Of a stretch of 64,000 nt of DNA, positions 21,695 through 32,177 are shown one piece after another (position 1 is the first letter of the stretch; every line of letters starts with the position of its first letter). The notes under the pieces are model-generated. The model had not been told where the DNA came from. It saw only the letters and a list, made by a program, of their open reading frames with translations, and made no database searches. Where the stretch lies: the NCBI RefSeq assembly GCF_000203815.1, contig NW_004457695.1, positions 1,116,001-1,180,000 of the forward strand. The letters run 5' to 3'. A program made the position numbers and the translations under genes. The DNA comes from Cavenderia fasciculata. Lineage: Eukaryota; Evosea; Eumycetozoa; Acytosteliales; Cavenderiaceae.

Positions 21695-23357
21695 ATGTCA
21701 CATAGAATGAATTCAAATTCCAACCTATTCATACCGGTTGGAAGACCACCATATTATTTACAACCTCAAATGGTTAATCCTCAGATGATGGGTCATCATC
21801 ATGCATTCCCACCACCTCCCAATGTATACTCTTATCATCATCAACAACAGCAACAACAGCAACAACAACAGCAGCAACAACAGCAACAGCAACAACAACA
21901 GATACATGCTATACCTCCACCAGTTCCTCAAGATAAACCATCTTCATCATCATCATCTAGTTCAACACCTGCTTCATCATCTTCTTCATCTTCATCATCA
22001 TCAACAACAAATACAACAACTGTAAAGACCAATACACCATATAGTAATAATTTTACAAAGTATGATCAATTTAGTATACTTTTATTTCTATTTTCATTGT
22101 ATTAATCTTTTTAACTATCTTTTACTTTAGTTTTGAACTTGCATCAAGGTATTTTTCAGAATGTACAACTAAAGAGTTTGTAGGACATAAAAACAAAGTA
22201 AATTCTGTTGTTTGGTCAATAGATGGTAAAAAATTTGCAAGTGGTAGTAGTGATAAAACTTTAAAGATTTGGAATATTGAACATAGTGTATGTAATATAT
22301 AAATATATATCATTATTATTTTTTTTGTTAATTTAATTTATTTATTTTTTTTGTAGAAACCAATATTTGATCTAAGTCATAAAGAATCAGTTGAACAATT
22401 AAGATGGAGTCCTGTACATCCAGATTTATTGGCAAGTGCAAGTACAGACAAGACTATAAAGATATGGGATACTAGAAGTGGAAAGGCAACCGATACGATT
22501 ACGACACCAGGTGAAAATATTAATCTTTGTTGGTCTCCCGATGGCAATATAATTGCTGTTGGAAACAAAGAAGATATTGTTACAACGATCGATCTCAAGG
22601 GTAGAAAGAACAACTCTAAAAAATATATGAAACAATATCAATATCAATATGAAATCAATGAAATTGGATGGGATCTAAAAGGTGAATTATTCATCTTGAC
22701 TACTGGAACTGGTGCAGTCGAAGTATCAACTTGTACAACTAGCGATATTAAAAAGATTTGTTCTATTCTTGCTCATCCTGCTAATTTATATACTTTAGAA
22801 TTTGATCCTCTAAAAAGGTAAGAACTTTATAGAAAATAGAAATAGATAATAATAATAATAATAATTATTAATATTTGTTTCTTTTTCTATTTAGATATTT
22901 TGCAGTTGGTGGAGCAGATGCTCAAATTTCATTGTGGGATATTGAAGAAATGATTTGTATAAAATCATTTGGTAAATTAACATCACAAATACGTGCTATG
23001 GGTTTCTCTTCTGATGGTCAATTTTTGGCTTATGCTGCTGATGATCCTTTTATCGAAATTGTAAGCAATCCAAAATTTCACAAATATTCCGTATTGTAAT
23101 TAATTAATTTCTTTTTCTTCTATCTACTTATAGTCACATGTTGAAACTGGTCAATCCATATTTCAAGTACCAGGTGATACTGGTTTTGTAAGTATCAAAA
23201 TAATACCATATATATTATTAATTCGTTCTTACTAATTTGATTAAAGAATTCTTTATCATGGTGTCCAAATGCTCCAATGATTGCTTATGCCAGTGATGAT
23301 AAAGATAAAAAAGAAAAAGATGTTGGTATTGTCAGAGTATTTGGTTATCATTCCTAA
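21695..23357 (+). CDS. thoc3: THO complex subunit 3 (THOC3/TEX1), WD40 protein
   Basis: 437 aa in six exons: 21695-22059, 22131-22287, 22357-22817, 22895-23060, 23134-23187 and 23247-23357; all junctions keep frame. Component of THO/TREX, which couples transcription to mRNA export in the nucleus. The N-terminal ~120 residues are low complexity (poly-Q, poly-S). Then WD repeats: FVGHKNKVNSVVWSIDGKKF, GSSDKTLKIWNIE, LRWSPVHPDLLASASTDKTI, GENINLCWSPDGNIIAVGN, EINEIGWDLKGELFIL, LEFDPLKRYFAVGGADAQIS, and a closing FNSLSWCPNAPMIAYASDD. The sequence around LAHPANLYTLEFDP and GADAQISLWD matches THOC3 more than other WD proteins. The last exons are too short to be seen by ORF calling; they were placed by splice sites and homology. 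Confidence 0.88.
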
Positions 23358-23448
23358 AACATCTAAAATAAACCAAAAAACGTATCGATCAATCAAAAAG
23401 TTGTTTCGTTCTTTCTTATTCTTTCTTATTACTATTATTATTATTAAT

Positions 23449-23891
23449 TTATTTCTTTGATGGTTTCTTTGGTGGTGCTGGTGGATCGAAAATACCTCCA
23501 AGCTAAAAAAACAAAACACGTTAGATCTCTTTCATTTGCATATATCTATAGGGTTTGATACATACATTGATCATATCCATTTCTTCTTGTTTTAATGCAA
23601 GTCTTTTATGTGGAGCTTGAGCGAGATATGTATAGTTTTTGTTCTTATTATTAGTATTTGATGATGGTGCTACAAAAGATGCAGAACTAGATTGTGAAGT
23701 AGTAGTAGAATGAGTGTTTACTGGAGCTCCTAATAATATTGATCAATCAACATATGTTAATAATAAGAATGACGTCATTCGTTCTCTCTCTCTCTCTCTC
23801 TGTTTGTTCATTTACCATGTCTGCTTGGGAATTTAATCAAAGGTACATGATGTCTAGCTCTTTGAAATAATCTTAATGCTTGAAATTGCAT
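23449..23891 (-). CDS. kgd4: KGD4/MRPS36-like subunit of 2-oxoglutarate dehydrogenase complex
   Basis: A 97-aa protein in three short exons, 23891-23816, 23729-23566 and 23502-23449 (phases 1 and 0), too small for single ORFs to show. It begins MQFQALRLFQRARHHVPLIK, followed by FPSR, the basic N-terminal 'HxPLIxFPxR' signature of KGD4 (YMR31/MRPS36). It ends with HKRLALKQEEMDMINLGGIF and a Pro/Lys tail, matching the family's 'RKxLSxEEMExIxxGG' block. The middle is a variable Ser/Thr/Asn linker. KGD4 anchors E3 (dihydrolipoamide dehydrogenase) to the E1-E2 core of the mitochondrial complex; it was once taken for a ribosomal protein. Its 3' end lies 91 nt from the convergent THOC3 gene. Confidence 0.83.
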
Positions 23892-24102
23892 TGTATACTA
23901 CGAATAATTAGGTAGATATATATATATATATATGTTACAACAAGTGTAATGAAAGTTGAAACGAAATGAAATGAATTCGAATCAAGTATAAATTTAATTT
24001 TAATTTTTTTGACACTTTCATCATCATTGCTCAAAAAAGGTAATCAATCTCTTTATTCTTTAATTTCACAACAACAAAAAGAGATAATTAATACATTACA
24101 TT
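23892..24102. promoter_or_regulatory. Shared divergent promoter
   Basis: About 210 nt between the start codons of KGD4 and the PC4-like gene, with an AT dinucleotide run at about 23913-23932 and a T-run near 24005. Both genes are predicted mitochondrial, so joint control is possible. Confidence 0.4.
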
Positions 24103-24444
24103 ATGTTAACAACAAGAAGATTAGTAAATCAAATATCAAATAACTTGATTTATTCATGTCGATTCAAAACTGATTCAACGTCAGATAATAACCAAGAAGT
24201 GGTTTATCCTATATTTGGAGATAATGAAATTTGGGTTGCAAAGTTTAAATGTATATCAAAATCAAATTTCACTGGTAGAACCAAAGTTGATCTTAGAACC
24301 TATGTTTTTCCAGAAAAAGAGAATAGTACAAAGGCTGTACCATCACAAAAAGGAATTACATTTGACAAGCAAGAATGGGAAATCATTAAATCAAATATTG
24401 ATGTAATTGATTCATGGTTTGATAATGATAGTGAAAAGAAATAA
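24103..24444 (+). CDS. PC4/Sub1-domain ssDNA-binding protein with a mitochondrial-type N-terminus
   Basis: 113 aa, no intron. The C-terminal half is a PC4 (Sub1, transcriptional coactivator p15) domain: GRTKVDLRTYVFPEK, then SQKGITFDKQEWEIIKSNID. PC4 domains dimerise and bind single-stranded DNA. The N-terminus MLTTRRLVNQISNNLIYSCR is free of acidic residues, with Arg spaced on one face of a helix, as in mitochondrial presequences. Nuclear PC4 instead has a Ser-rich acidic N-terminus. I infer a mitochondrial single-strand binding role, like that of the plant Whirly/PC4-like proteins, but this is a composition argument only. A start at the first ATG is natural as it carries the presequence. 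Confidence 0.75.
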   Translation: MLTTRRLVNQISNNLIYSCRFKTDSTSDNNQEVVYPIFGDNEIWVAKFKCISKSNFTGRTKVDLRTYVFPEKENSTKAVPSQKGITFDKQEWEIIKSNIDVIDSWFDNDSEKK

Positions 24445-24595
24445 ATCAATCAATCAATCAATCAACAAATAAATTAATGTACAAAATTTATATTTTTATT
24501 TTTTTTCTAAAATAGTTTATATACATATATATATATAGAATAGAAATAGGATAGTAGTACTATCCTATCCCCTGACTCTCTCTTTTTTTTTCTCT

Positions 24596-25466
24596 CTATT
24601 TATCATCATGATGTTTATTATAAGCCCAAGAAATGACACGTCTATCAAAACTAGCCGAAAAAATGACACTATCATCATTTGACCATGCAGTACTAGTTGC
24701 CATTAATTTGTGCCCATATTTGTATTGATCTCTCATCTTTCCTTTTCTGTTGCCATAAATGTCATACACTGAAATACGACCATCATCTTGTGGTATGGCA
24801 ATCGATGAAGATTGACTTATCGACAGTCTATTGATTGATAATGGACAACGTATAGATGCTTGACATGCTTTAGTTTGTCTAATATCCCATACTTTAACTG
24901 TTCTATCATCTCCTCCACTAACTATAAAATTTGAATCATATGTATATGCTGCTGTATTTATTCCACTAAACAAAAAAAAAGAAGAAAATAAATATTAGAA
25001 TATTATTCTTTTTTCTTTTTCTTTTCTATTTCTTACTCTGAATGACCATGAATTGAATCAATTGAAGAATTGGTAGAACTTCTATAATCCCAAATTCTAA
25101 TGATACCATCTGTACTAGATGTAAGTGCATTATTGGTAGTTCCCAGTGAAGTAATATTTGTGAGTTTGTGAACCTTGTCCATACAGACATTGGTGGCTTG
25201 TGATAGATATTTTCCACTCTCGGTAGACCACCATCTTACTGTATTGTCCCAACTAGCCGTTACAATCATATTTGATGGTAACCATGCTGCTCCTACAACA
25301 GGTCCATTATGTCCTTTTAATTCCAATGATGGCTGTCTAATTACTACATAGGATTGATCATTTTCTTTTTCTTGTTTAAATTTTAATTGTTCTTGTTGTT
25401 GTTTTTGAATATTTAATTGTTCTTGTTGTTTTTGTTGATATTGTTGTTGTTGTTGTTGAATATTTA

Positions 25467-25529
<63 letters not shown>

Positions 25530-26892
25530 GACTTTGAATTTGTTGTTGTTGTTGAATTTGATGTCTTTCAAAGTTTTCAATTTCAGGTGAATGAGGAGAA
25601 GTTGATATTTGTTGATTCATGATTGGATAATTATCATATCCATCATACCTATTAAAGATGATTTCATCTGTTTCATCTTCATCATCTTCATCACTATCAC
25701 TCTGGTCACTGTATTTGTGACGCGATGAAGAGTTGATGGGTTGATCATTATTATTATTATTATTATTATAATTATATATTACATCAGTTTGATCAATTGG
25801 ATCGATGGGTCTCATTTGAATGAGATCTTGATCCACAGGATTACCTAAAAGTGGTGTCCACAATTTACTTCTATCTCGTCGTGCTTGAACTGGTGATTGT
25901 GGTTGTTGATGAGGTGCTCCAGCAGGTGAAGTAGAAGGTGGTGGAGGCATACCCATACCCATACCAGTACTACCTCCGATCATATTGTTCATTGAATGAG
26001 AAGGTATTTGTAGAGGCGGTGGAAGAGGTGATCTAGCACCAGAAGCATTTGATCGTTCTGTTGGGAATTTTAAAATGTGACAAGTTCTGTCGCCAGATGC
26101 TGTACAAAGTAGTCGTTCAGTTGGATGGAATCGAACGCTATTCACTGCGCCCGTGTGTCCAATATAGACATACGGAATCTTTGATCCGTCAACCGACCAT
26201 ATTCTCGCAGTTCTATCTGTCGAACAAGTGGCAAATGAAAGAATGTCCCAAAGACTAGTTGAAACCTCCCATATACCATCACGATGTCCGTCATAGTCTC
26301 TAATCTTTAACCATTTATGTGATCCGTCTCTTTTGCTTACTGTTCCATTGATTGTTTTTGATTTCGATGATGATGACGATGATGAAGACGACGATGATGA
26401 TCTACCTTTAATCTTTGTTAATTTTCCTACTCTAGCTCCTAAACTTTCACTTGACAATATAATCGTATTCTTTGTAGATGTATTATTAATCAATGTTGAT
26501 GATAATGGATCTCTCTCTTTTAATGGAGTCGAGGAAGAAGAAATATTTGAAGAAGGAGTCGTTGTAGTTGATGATGATGATACTGCAATTGTTGATGTTG
26601 TTGGTATTGTCGTTGCTATTGATTGTACATTTTTCCTTTTTTGTCAATTGTTGTTGTAATTGTATATTCTGTTGTTGTGATTGTTGTAATTTTTGTTTTA
26701 CTAAATATACAATACAATATTAGTTTATATAATCATCAATAATAATATTATATATTTATTCTATTCGAACATACAATCTTGATTTTCATCCCAAAGTAAA
26801 TCATATTCTTTTTCTACTCTTTGTATCAACTCTTTGAATCTTTCTTTTGAAGGTAATTGTCCATTGTATATCTTTGATAACTCTTTTGACAT
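24596..26892 (-). CDS. wdr37: WDR37-like WD40 protein with one apparent frameshift
   Basis: Exons 26892-26775, 26700-25037 and 24965-24596; about 716 aa. The N-terminus (GQLPSKERFKELIQRVEKEY) is a coiled coil as in WDR37, continued by LKQKLQQSQQQ. WD blades follow: YDGHRDGIWEVSTSLWD, YIGHTGAVNSVRFHPTERLL, a long insert with poly-Q and acidic tracts, then ELKGHNGPVVGAAWLP, TSSTDGIIRIWDYRS and IVSGGDDRTVKVWDIRQTKA. The order and wording match human WDR37, which in animals binds PACS1/PACS2. Summed exon length is one base over a multiple of three: the coiled-coil frame and the WD frame do not join around 26640, within an A6 run. I take this as a homopolymer indel (sequencing error or true lesion), not an intron, as no splice pair fits. 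Confidence 0.85.
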
Positions 26893-27191
26893 TCAAAGAA
26901 GAATTATTAAAAGTATTATTAAAATGTATACTAATAATATTATAATTATTTCTACTATTGTTGTATTTAAATATTATTATTATTGAGTTGTGTGTGGTGT
27001 GTATATATGTAATGTATAAACTGAATGAAATGAATCTGATGATTATTTACAAATACTTTGGTGTACAGGTACAAGTATAATATAAAAATAAATTAAAAAA
27101 AAAAACAATCTTGATTCTTCACACCTCGGACATCACTTTCAGAGTTTAAAATCTTTGATTATTATATTTTATAATAATCTCGAAATCTTAT
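26893..27191. other. Spacer, no gene
   Basis: A/T-rich promoter side of the WDR37-like gene, with ATT repeats and a TGTGTG stretch near 26990-27010, and 3' flank of the TRM11 gene. Confidence 0.5.
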
Positions 27192-29070
27192 TTATTCCTT
27201 TTTAATTTCTTCTTCTTTTTTTTGTACTATTTCTATTTGTTGTTTCTTTTTTTCCTCTTCTTCTTGTTCTTCTTTTAATTTCTTTTCTTTTTTAAGTTTA
27301 GCATTTGCTTTCTTTTCTTTACGTTTTGTTTGTTTATAATCCAATTGAGAGTCGTGAATGGCAAGACCATTTTGTCTTCTCCATTCGACGGTTGCCTTTC
27401 GTTTGAGTTCTTTGGTTAATTGTTTTTTGGTCTTTTCGCTGTCTGGTTTGTTGTTGGGCATTGTTTCTTCGGCCGGTGCATAGTATCGTTCACGGAGATC
27501 TTCGTGTGCCGGTTCGATTTGTCCTAAATCAAATTTCGTCAAATTGTCCTTGTTGTGAGCGATAGGGTCAAAATCCAATACCTTTTTCATTGTGATTAAT
27601 CTACGACCCCATTTCAACGACAACACCTGCAAACAATTAGATACTAATGCCAGACATGGATGTTTTGGTAAATCACTTTCCTTAAATTCCGGTGTTGTTG
27701 GCAACCAATACACCAATCTACCATTCATTACTAAATTCTTTGCTGCCAATTCTAATAAATCTGCCATAACATCTGGTACTTTATATTCACAATGTTCTGG
27801 TATAAATGACCATCGACTAAAAATATAAAATAGAAAAATATAAATAAATATTAAAAGTATATTCTTTTTGTTTTTCTTTTCTATTCTTTTCTTTTTTGAC
27901 TTACAATCCTTCAGGAGGACGTTTAACTCTTCTATTTTTATCTGGACCAATTTTCTTGGCACCAGCTCTAATACCATAGGGAGGATCACAAACAATACTT
28001 TCAAAGATTGGAATTGAACGCCATGGTGGTGATGAATTATCACAAAGTATAGGTCCCATAAATTTATCTGATAATCCCAATTGTTGGAAATTTGTATCAA
28101 TATTACATTCCTCTAAAATTAAAAGAAATAAGTAAATAAATACTTGTTTTTTCTTTATCTTTTTTCTTTTCTTTTCTATTCTATTCTTACTTTGTTTTTG
28201 CATAGCATGAATATCAATATCACAACCAAAAGTTTGAGCACCAAAAGCAGATGCAACTAAAACAAAACTACCAGTACCAACAAATGGATCGAGCATAAGA
28301 GTGTTTTCTCTTACATGACCCATATTAATAGAGATGATCGATAGTTCAGGATCCATTGATGTAGTACCCAAATATTTACGTTCTTGTAGATTGAATCGTG
28401 CAATGGCATCTCTTGAACCTTTGGCAACGGTTGTGGCCAAAAACATTCTAAGAGGTTCCTCTCTCTCATTGCCATTCAAACCATATTCTTCAAACAATGC
28501 CCAAGTAATATGTTCGGTACCTGGGACGGGAACCATCGACACTGATCCCTTTGACCAAAGTTGTGATGGTTTTAATCTATGCATTCTCTTTAATTGTTCT
28601 TCACGTGACATTCTCTTTCCAAACGATTCAAAGTCAAGCTTCCAATGTTTACCTTGATGATAACCAACCAAGTATTCTAAATCGTGTAGTGCTGCAATCT
28701 GACCCAATGCTTCATCATATGTCTTGCAATCACACCATACCTTGTAAAATCCTTTAATCAATACTGATCTTGATGCAATCTTTCTACATATTTCATCTGA
28801 TTCTAATTCAACATATAAAAATGGTGTCTAAAAAGTAAAAGAGTAAATTAAGTATAAGTATCTATATATCTCTATATCTATATATATGTATCTATATGTA
28901 TCTATATATCTAATTAAACTTACAGCAGTATTAATATCATCAGATTCAATCAAAGGTAAAAGGGATGTATCATAAGTAACAGTCGCACCAAACATTTCTG
29001 CAAGTGCTTCCATCTCCCTTACTCTAAAACTAGGGAATGAATGATAAAATACACACAAGTATTTTACCAT
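27192..29070 (-). CDS. trmt11: tRNA (guanosine-10-N2) methyltransferase, TRM11/TRMT11
   Basis: 538 aa in four exons: 29070-28924, 28827-28191, 28112-27905 and 27816-27192 (phases 0, 1, 2). Catalytic subunit that, with TRM112, makes N2-methylguanosine at position 10 of tRNAs. The N-terminal THUMP-like region starts MVKYLCVFYHSFPSFRVREM. The Rossmann methyltransferase fold has LMLDPFVGTGSFVLVASAFG (SAM-binding loop) and GCDID. The catalytic NPPY-type motif appears as SIVCDPPYGIRAG, as in TRM11 orthologues. Downstream are GRLVYWLPTTPEF and LKWGRRLITMKK. The C-terminus has a 100-residue Lys/Glu-rich extension not needed for catalysis. All key residues are intact. It lies 140 nt upstream of the next gene on the same strand. 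Confidence 0.94.
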
Positions 29071-29210
29071 CTCTCTCTATCTCTTTCTAAATATAAATAT
29101 ATATAAATATATCTAAGTATGTATCTACTGAAATACAAATGTACCGAAAAACGAGTAATTTTCATGATTTTGTCAATTTCATCCTCTCTCTTTTATTTTT
29201 TTATTTTTAA

Positions 29211-30039
29211 TTAATGGAAATCCACTCTTTTAATAACATTATTCATTACAGCACTAGTAAGACTATTATCACTAACTACAGAAGCACCTTGAGGGAATCT
29301 AATATTATTGTATGAAAATTGTTCGGTCAAGTACCGAGCAAAAGTTTGACAGTTACATTTAGAGGACATTGTATTACCAAATTGTTTAATGTATTGTGGT
29401 ACCCATTCATACATTTTAAATATCAAATAGGCATACCATTTATGAATATTACCAGCCGAATTCTTTGGATCCATAAACACCACCTTTTCAAGAATACCAA
29501 GATACACTTGATCATTTAAAACAAACCTTTCAAATCCACTTTGGTCATTGATGATAGTTGGCATTTCCATTTTACCCATATCTTCAATCGATAAAAATTT
29601 GGATCTTCTTGCTGATATTCTCTTTTGAAGGAACCTCAACTTTTTATCTTTACCAAAAAATGTAATATGAAATTGTACTCCTATTATTTTCTCTTCTGTT
29701 GATTCTCCTGCTAAATCTAATATTACACTATTAAAATCATCAATTCAAAAATCAAACAAAAATAAATAAATAAATATATTAATATAAATAAATAAATAAA
29801 TGAATATATCTTTTATCTTTTATTTCTTTTTCTTATTCTATTTACCAATAATGACTTGTTATTTTTGAACCAATTGTAGCATTTTCAATGATAGGAAAAC
29901 TCATCCCTAAATATAATTGTCCATATGTTTTACTATTTTCAATTTGTAATGGAAATTTAGATGCATCCTCTATTTCCTTTTCAAATAGTATTTCTCCTTT
30001 ATCATCAACCCTATAGTGTTTTGAACTATTTAATCCCAT
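29211..30039 (-). CDS. MG-start family with C-N-C-Q-T-F motif, tandem copy 1
   Basis: 236 aa in two exons, 30039-29846 and 29727-29211 (phase 2). Not a named family to me. It begins MGLNSSKHY; Gly2 with Ser6 fits the N-myristoylation consensus, so membrane attachment is likely. Conserved with copies 2 and 3 are VILDLAGEST, a beta-rich stretch HITFFGKDKKLRFLQKRIS, HKWYAYLIFKMYEW, and SSKCNCQTFARYL followed by NNIRFP. A Cys in a 'CN-x-Q-x-F' setting next to a helix recalls papain-fold or NlpC/P60-like hydrolases, but I see no certain His/Asp partner, so this is only a suggestion. Copies 2 and 3 have no intron at this place. Confidence 0.82.
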
Positions 30040-30331
30040 TCCTAATAGTATTTCTCTAACTCTACCTCTAACTAGTTATATAATAACTATTTATTTATTA
30101 ATTGAATTGAATGAATATAATGAATGAATCATGATAAATAGAGTGAGAGTTCATAAAAAAAAAGTGGGCAATGATTGATCAGTCAATCAATCAATCAAAA
30201 ATACACAACACACCACTGGTGAATTCACAGCACACAGAGATATGAGTGGGTGGGTGGTTAAACACTCTCTTTATTTAATTTTTGATTTGATTTGACAATT
30301 AATTAATTTTTGTTTTTGTTGTTTTTTTTGA

Positions 30332-31117
30332 TTAGTTAAAAAAAGAATCAATATTAAAGATAACCTTTTCAAAACAATTAGTACCAATAACATGGAAACC
30401 AGGCCAAATTATATTATTTGCAGCAAATTTTGATACTAGGAATTTTGAAAAAGACTGACAATTACATTTTGATGAGAAATTTGATCCGACTTGAGATATG
30501 AATTCTAGTAACCAATCATCCATTGTAAATGCAACTTGATAGAACCATTTATGTGACTTTCCAGTTAACTTTGAATAAAGTTCTATTTCTTGTGATAAAG
30601 AGTATGGATCTCTATCTGCAACCGATGCAGACAAGACTTTACCATTTTGAAAATCTTCAATAATAGTTGGATATGGTAATTGACCGATACTTGTAACTGA
30701 AACAAACTTGTTTCTTTCTTGATTGATTCTATTTTGAAGATAAATCAATTTTTTTGATTTACTTTCAAATGTAATATGCATCTCTATACCTCTGATATGA
30801 GTGTCTGTAGATTCACCACTTGTATCCAGCACAATGGTAAAATGTTTTCCAAACAAATCTTTAATGGAATTATTGAAATGTTGTTGTTTCTTGATGATAA
30901 ATAGTGATCCTGCTTTCTTTTCATCTACCATATCACCTGGAAATTCTTCTCTTGGATCTACTATATGTTTTTTTAATCTTGATTTTGGAAATACTACATC
31001 ATCATGCATGATATCATCCATTGACATGAATGATTTATTAAAATGACATCCTGGTCCCAATGATTGTCTTTTTCTCTTATACTCTTTTTCTTGTTCTTTT
31101 GTTAATATTACTCCCAT
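30332..31117 (-). CDS. MG-start family with C-N-C-Q-S-F motif, tandem copy 2
   Basis: 261 aa, single exon. I start at MGVILTKEQEKEY, since upstream in-frame sequence lacks another ATG and the MGxxxT start matches the myristoylation pattern of the sister copies. Shared blocks are VVFPKSRLKKHI, DMVDEKKAGSLFIIKKQQ, FTIVLDTSGEST, LIYLQNRINQERNKFVSV, SHKWFYQVAFTMDDWLLEFI, SSKCNCQSF and NNIIWPGFHV. This copy shows the first part of the family best: a 'DPREEFPGDMV' turn that also occurs in copy 3 as RPNDFPQSIV. No signal peptide or membrane helix is seen. Function unknown. Confidence 0.85.
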   Translation of the reverse strand: MGVILTKEQEKEYKRKRQSLGPGCHFNKSFMSMDDIMHDDVVFPKSRLKKHIVDPREEFPGDMVDEKKAGSLFIIKKQQHFNNSIKDLFGKHFTIVLDTSGESTDTHIRGIEMHITFESKSKKLIYLQNRINQERNKFVSVTSIGQLPYPTIIEDFQNGKVLSASVADRDPYSLSQEIELYSKLTGKSHKWFYQVAFTMDDWLLEFISQVGSNFSSKCNCQSFSKFLVSKFAANNIIWPGFHVIGTNCFEKVIFNIDSFFN

Positions 31118-31463
31118 CTCTCTCTCTCTAAGTAAATTTAAATTAAAATGAAGCTTTGTATTATTTTTTTCTCTTGATAAACCCAACTGCTTATTTTATT
31201 TTTTTTTGTAAAGGGTATGATTTGATTTGATTGCTCACTCCCACCTGCAATGATCACACATAATAAATCTTGACTCATTTATTCAATCACTATAAACCAC
31301 TAACCCCATACACATATTTATCATGCTTATCACACAGATCACACTTTCAGACAGATAATTGAATGAATTAGCTTTCCTCATTGATTTTATGATCGATTAT
31401 GGATAAAATTACTTTAACCAAATTTGATCCATACATATTTTTATTATTATTATATGTTTTAAT
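31118..31463. other. Promoter of copy 2 and 3' flank of copy 3, no gene
   Basis: A/T-rich with a short run of C-rich text near 31240-31330 (ACCTGCAATGATCACAC). No supported open frame or RNA gene. Confidence 0.5.
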
Positions 31464-32177
31464 TTATTCATCCATTTCCAAATAAAGTATCCTTGATAAA
31501 CTTTGATTACCAAAAACGGGGACAGTAGCAGGCCAATTACAATTAATATTATTCCTTGATAGTTTGTTGCAAATGAATTGAGTAAAAGTTTGACTATTGC
31601 AAGTTGATGAATTTTCTTTGCCGTGGGAGATGACAAACTCTGTGACCCAGCCTTCAAGCTGTATCGCAGCAATATGATAATACCATTTTTGAACACGACT
31701 CAAATGTTTACATTGATAAATATCCTTTTTCATACGTTCTTTTTCATTGAGTAAAAGGTGATCTTCTATCTCTGTTTCTTCATAATCGATTATTTCCGAT
31801 GGATATTCAAGTCTCGATACTTCATCAACGGATATGAAATTCTTCTTGTCTGATATGATTCTGTTTTGGACATACATCAACTCTAGTCCTTCCTTGCCAG
31901 TGAAAACAATTTGGATTTGTGCACCTACTATCGTTGAATCTGTTGATTCTCCTGCCAAGTCCACTACGACCATTGCCATTTGTTGACTCTTTCGAAGTAT
32001 GTATATTTTACCAGACTCTTTTCGGTTGACTATTGATTGTGGAAAGTCATTGGGTCGATGAATATGTTTTTTGATTAAAGTGATAGGATCAACCACTACA
32101 ATATTCGTATCCCATGAACTCCTAAGATTCTTTTTAGATGATGATGATGATGATATTTTACATGTTGAATTGCCCAT
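31464..32177 (-). CDS. MG-start family with C-N-S-Q-T-F motif, tandem copy 3
   Basis: 237 aa, single exon, starting MGNSTCKISSSSSS. Gly2 plus Cys6 suggests dual myristoylation/palmitoylation. Same block order as the sisters: ITLIKKHIHRPNDFPQSIVN, GKIYILRKSQQ, MVVVDLAGESTDSTIVGAQI, LMYVQNRIISDKKNFISVDE, QKWYYHIAAIQLEGWVTEFV, SSTCNSQTFTQFI and NNINCNWPA. The second Cys of the motif is Ser here and the His before Lys-Trp is Gln, so the first Cys, Asn and Gln are the invariant residues. This tells which positions could matter if the family is catalytic. Confidence 0.85.
   Translation of the reverse strand: MGNSTCKISSSSSSKKNLRSSWDTNIVVVDPITLIKKHIHRPNDFPQSIVNRKESGKIYILRKSQQMAMVVVDLAGESTDSTIVGAQIQIVFTGKEGLELMYVQNRIISDKKNFISVDEVSRLEYPSEIIDYEETEIEDHLLLNEKERMKKDIYQCKHLSRVQKWYYHIAAIQLEGWVTEFVISHGKENSSTCNSQTFTQFICNKLSRNNINCNWPATVPVFGNQSLSRILYLEMDE

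Noticed and set aside
23256-23519. 87-codon minus-strand open frame covering the end of THOC3
   Set aside because: It crosses a real 3' end and reads the KGD4 last exon in the wrong frame; the spliced KGD4 model explains the conserved part.
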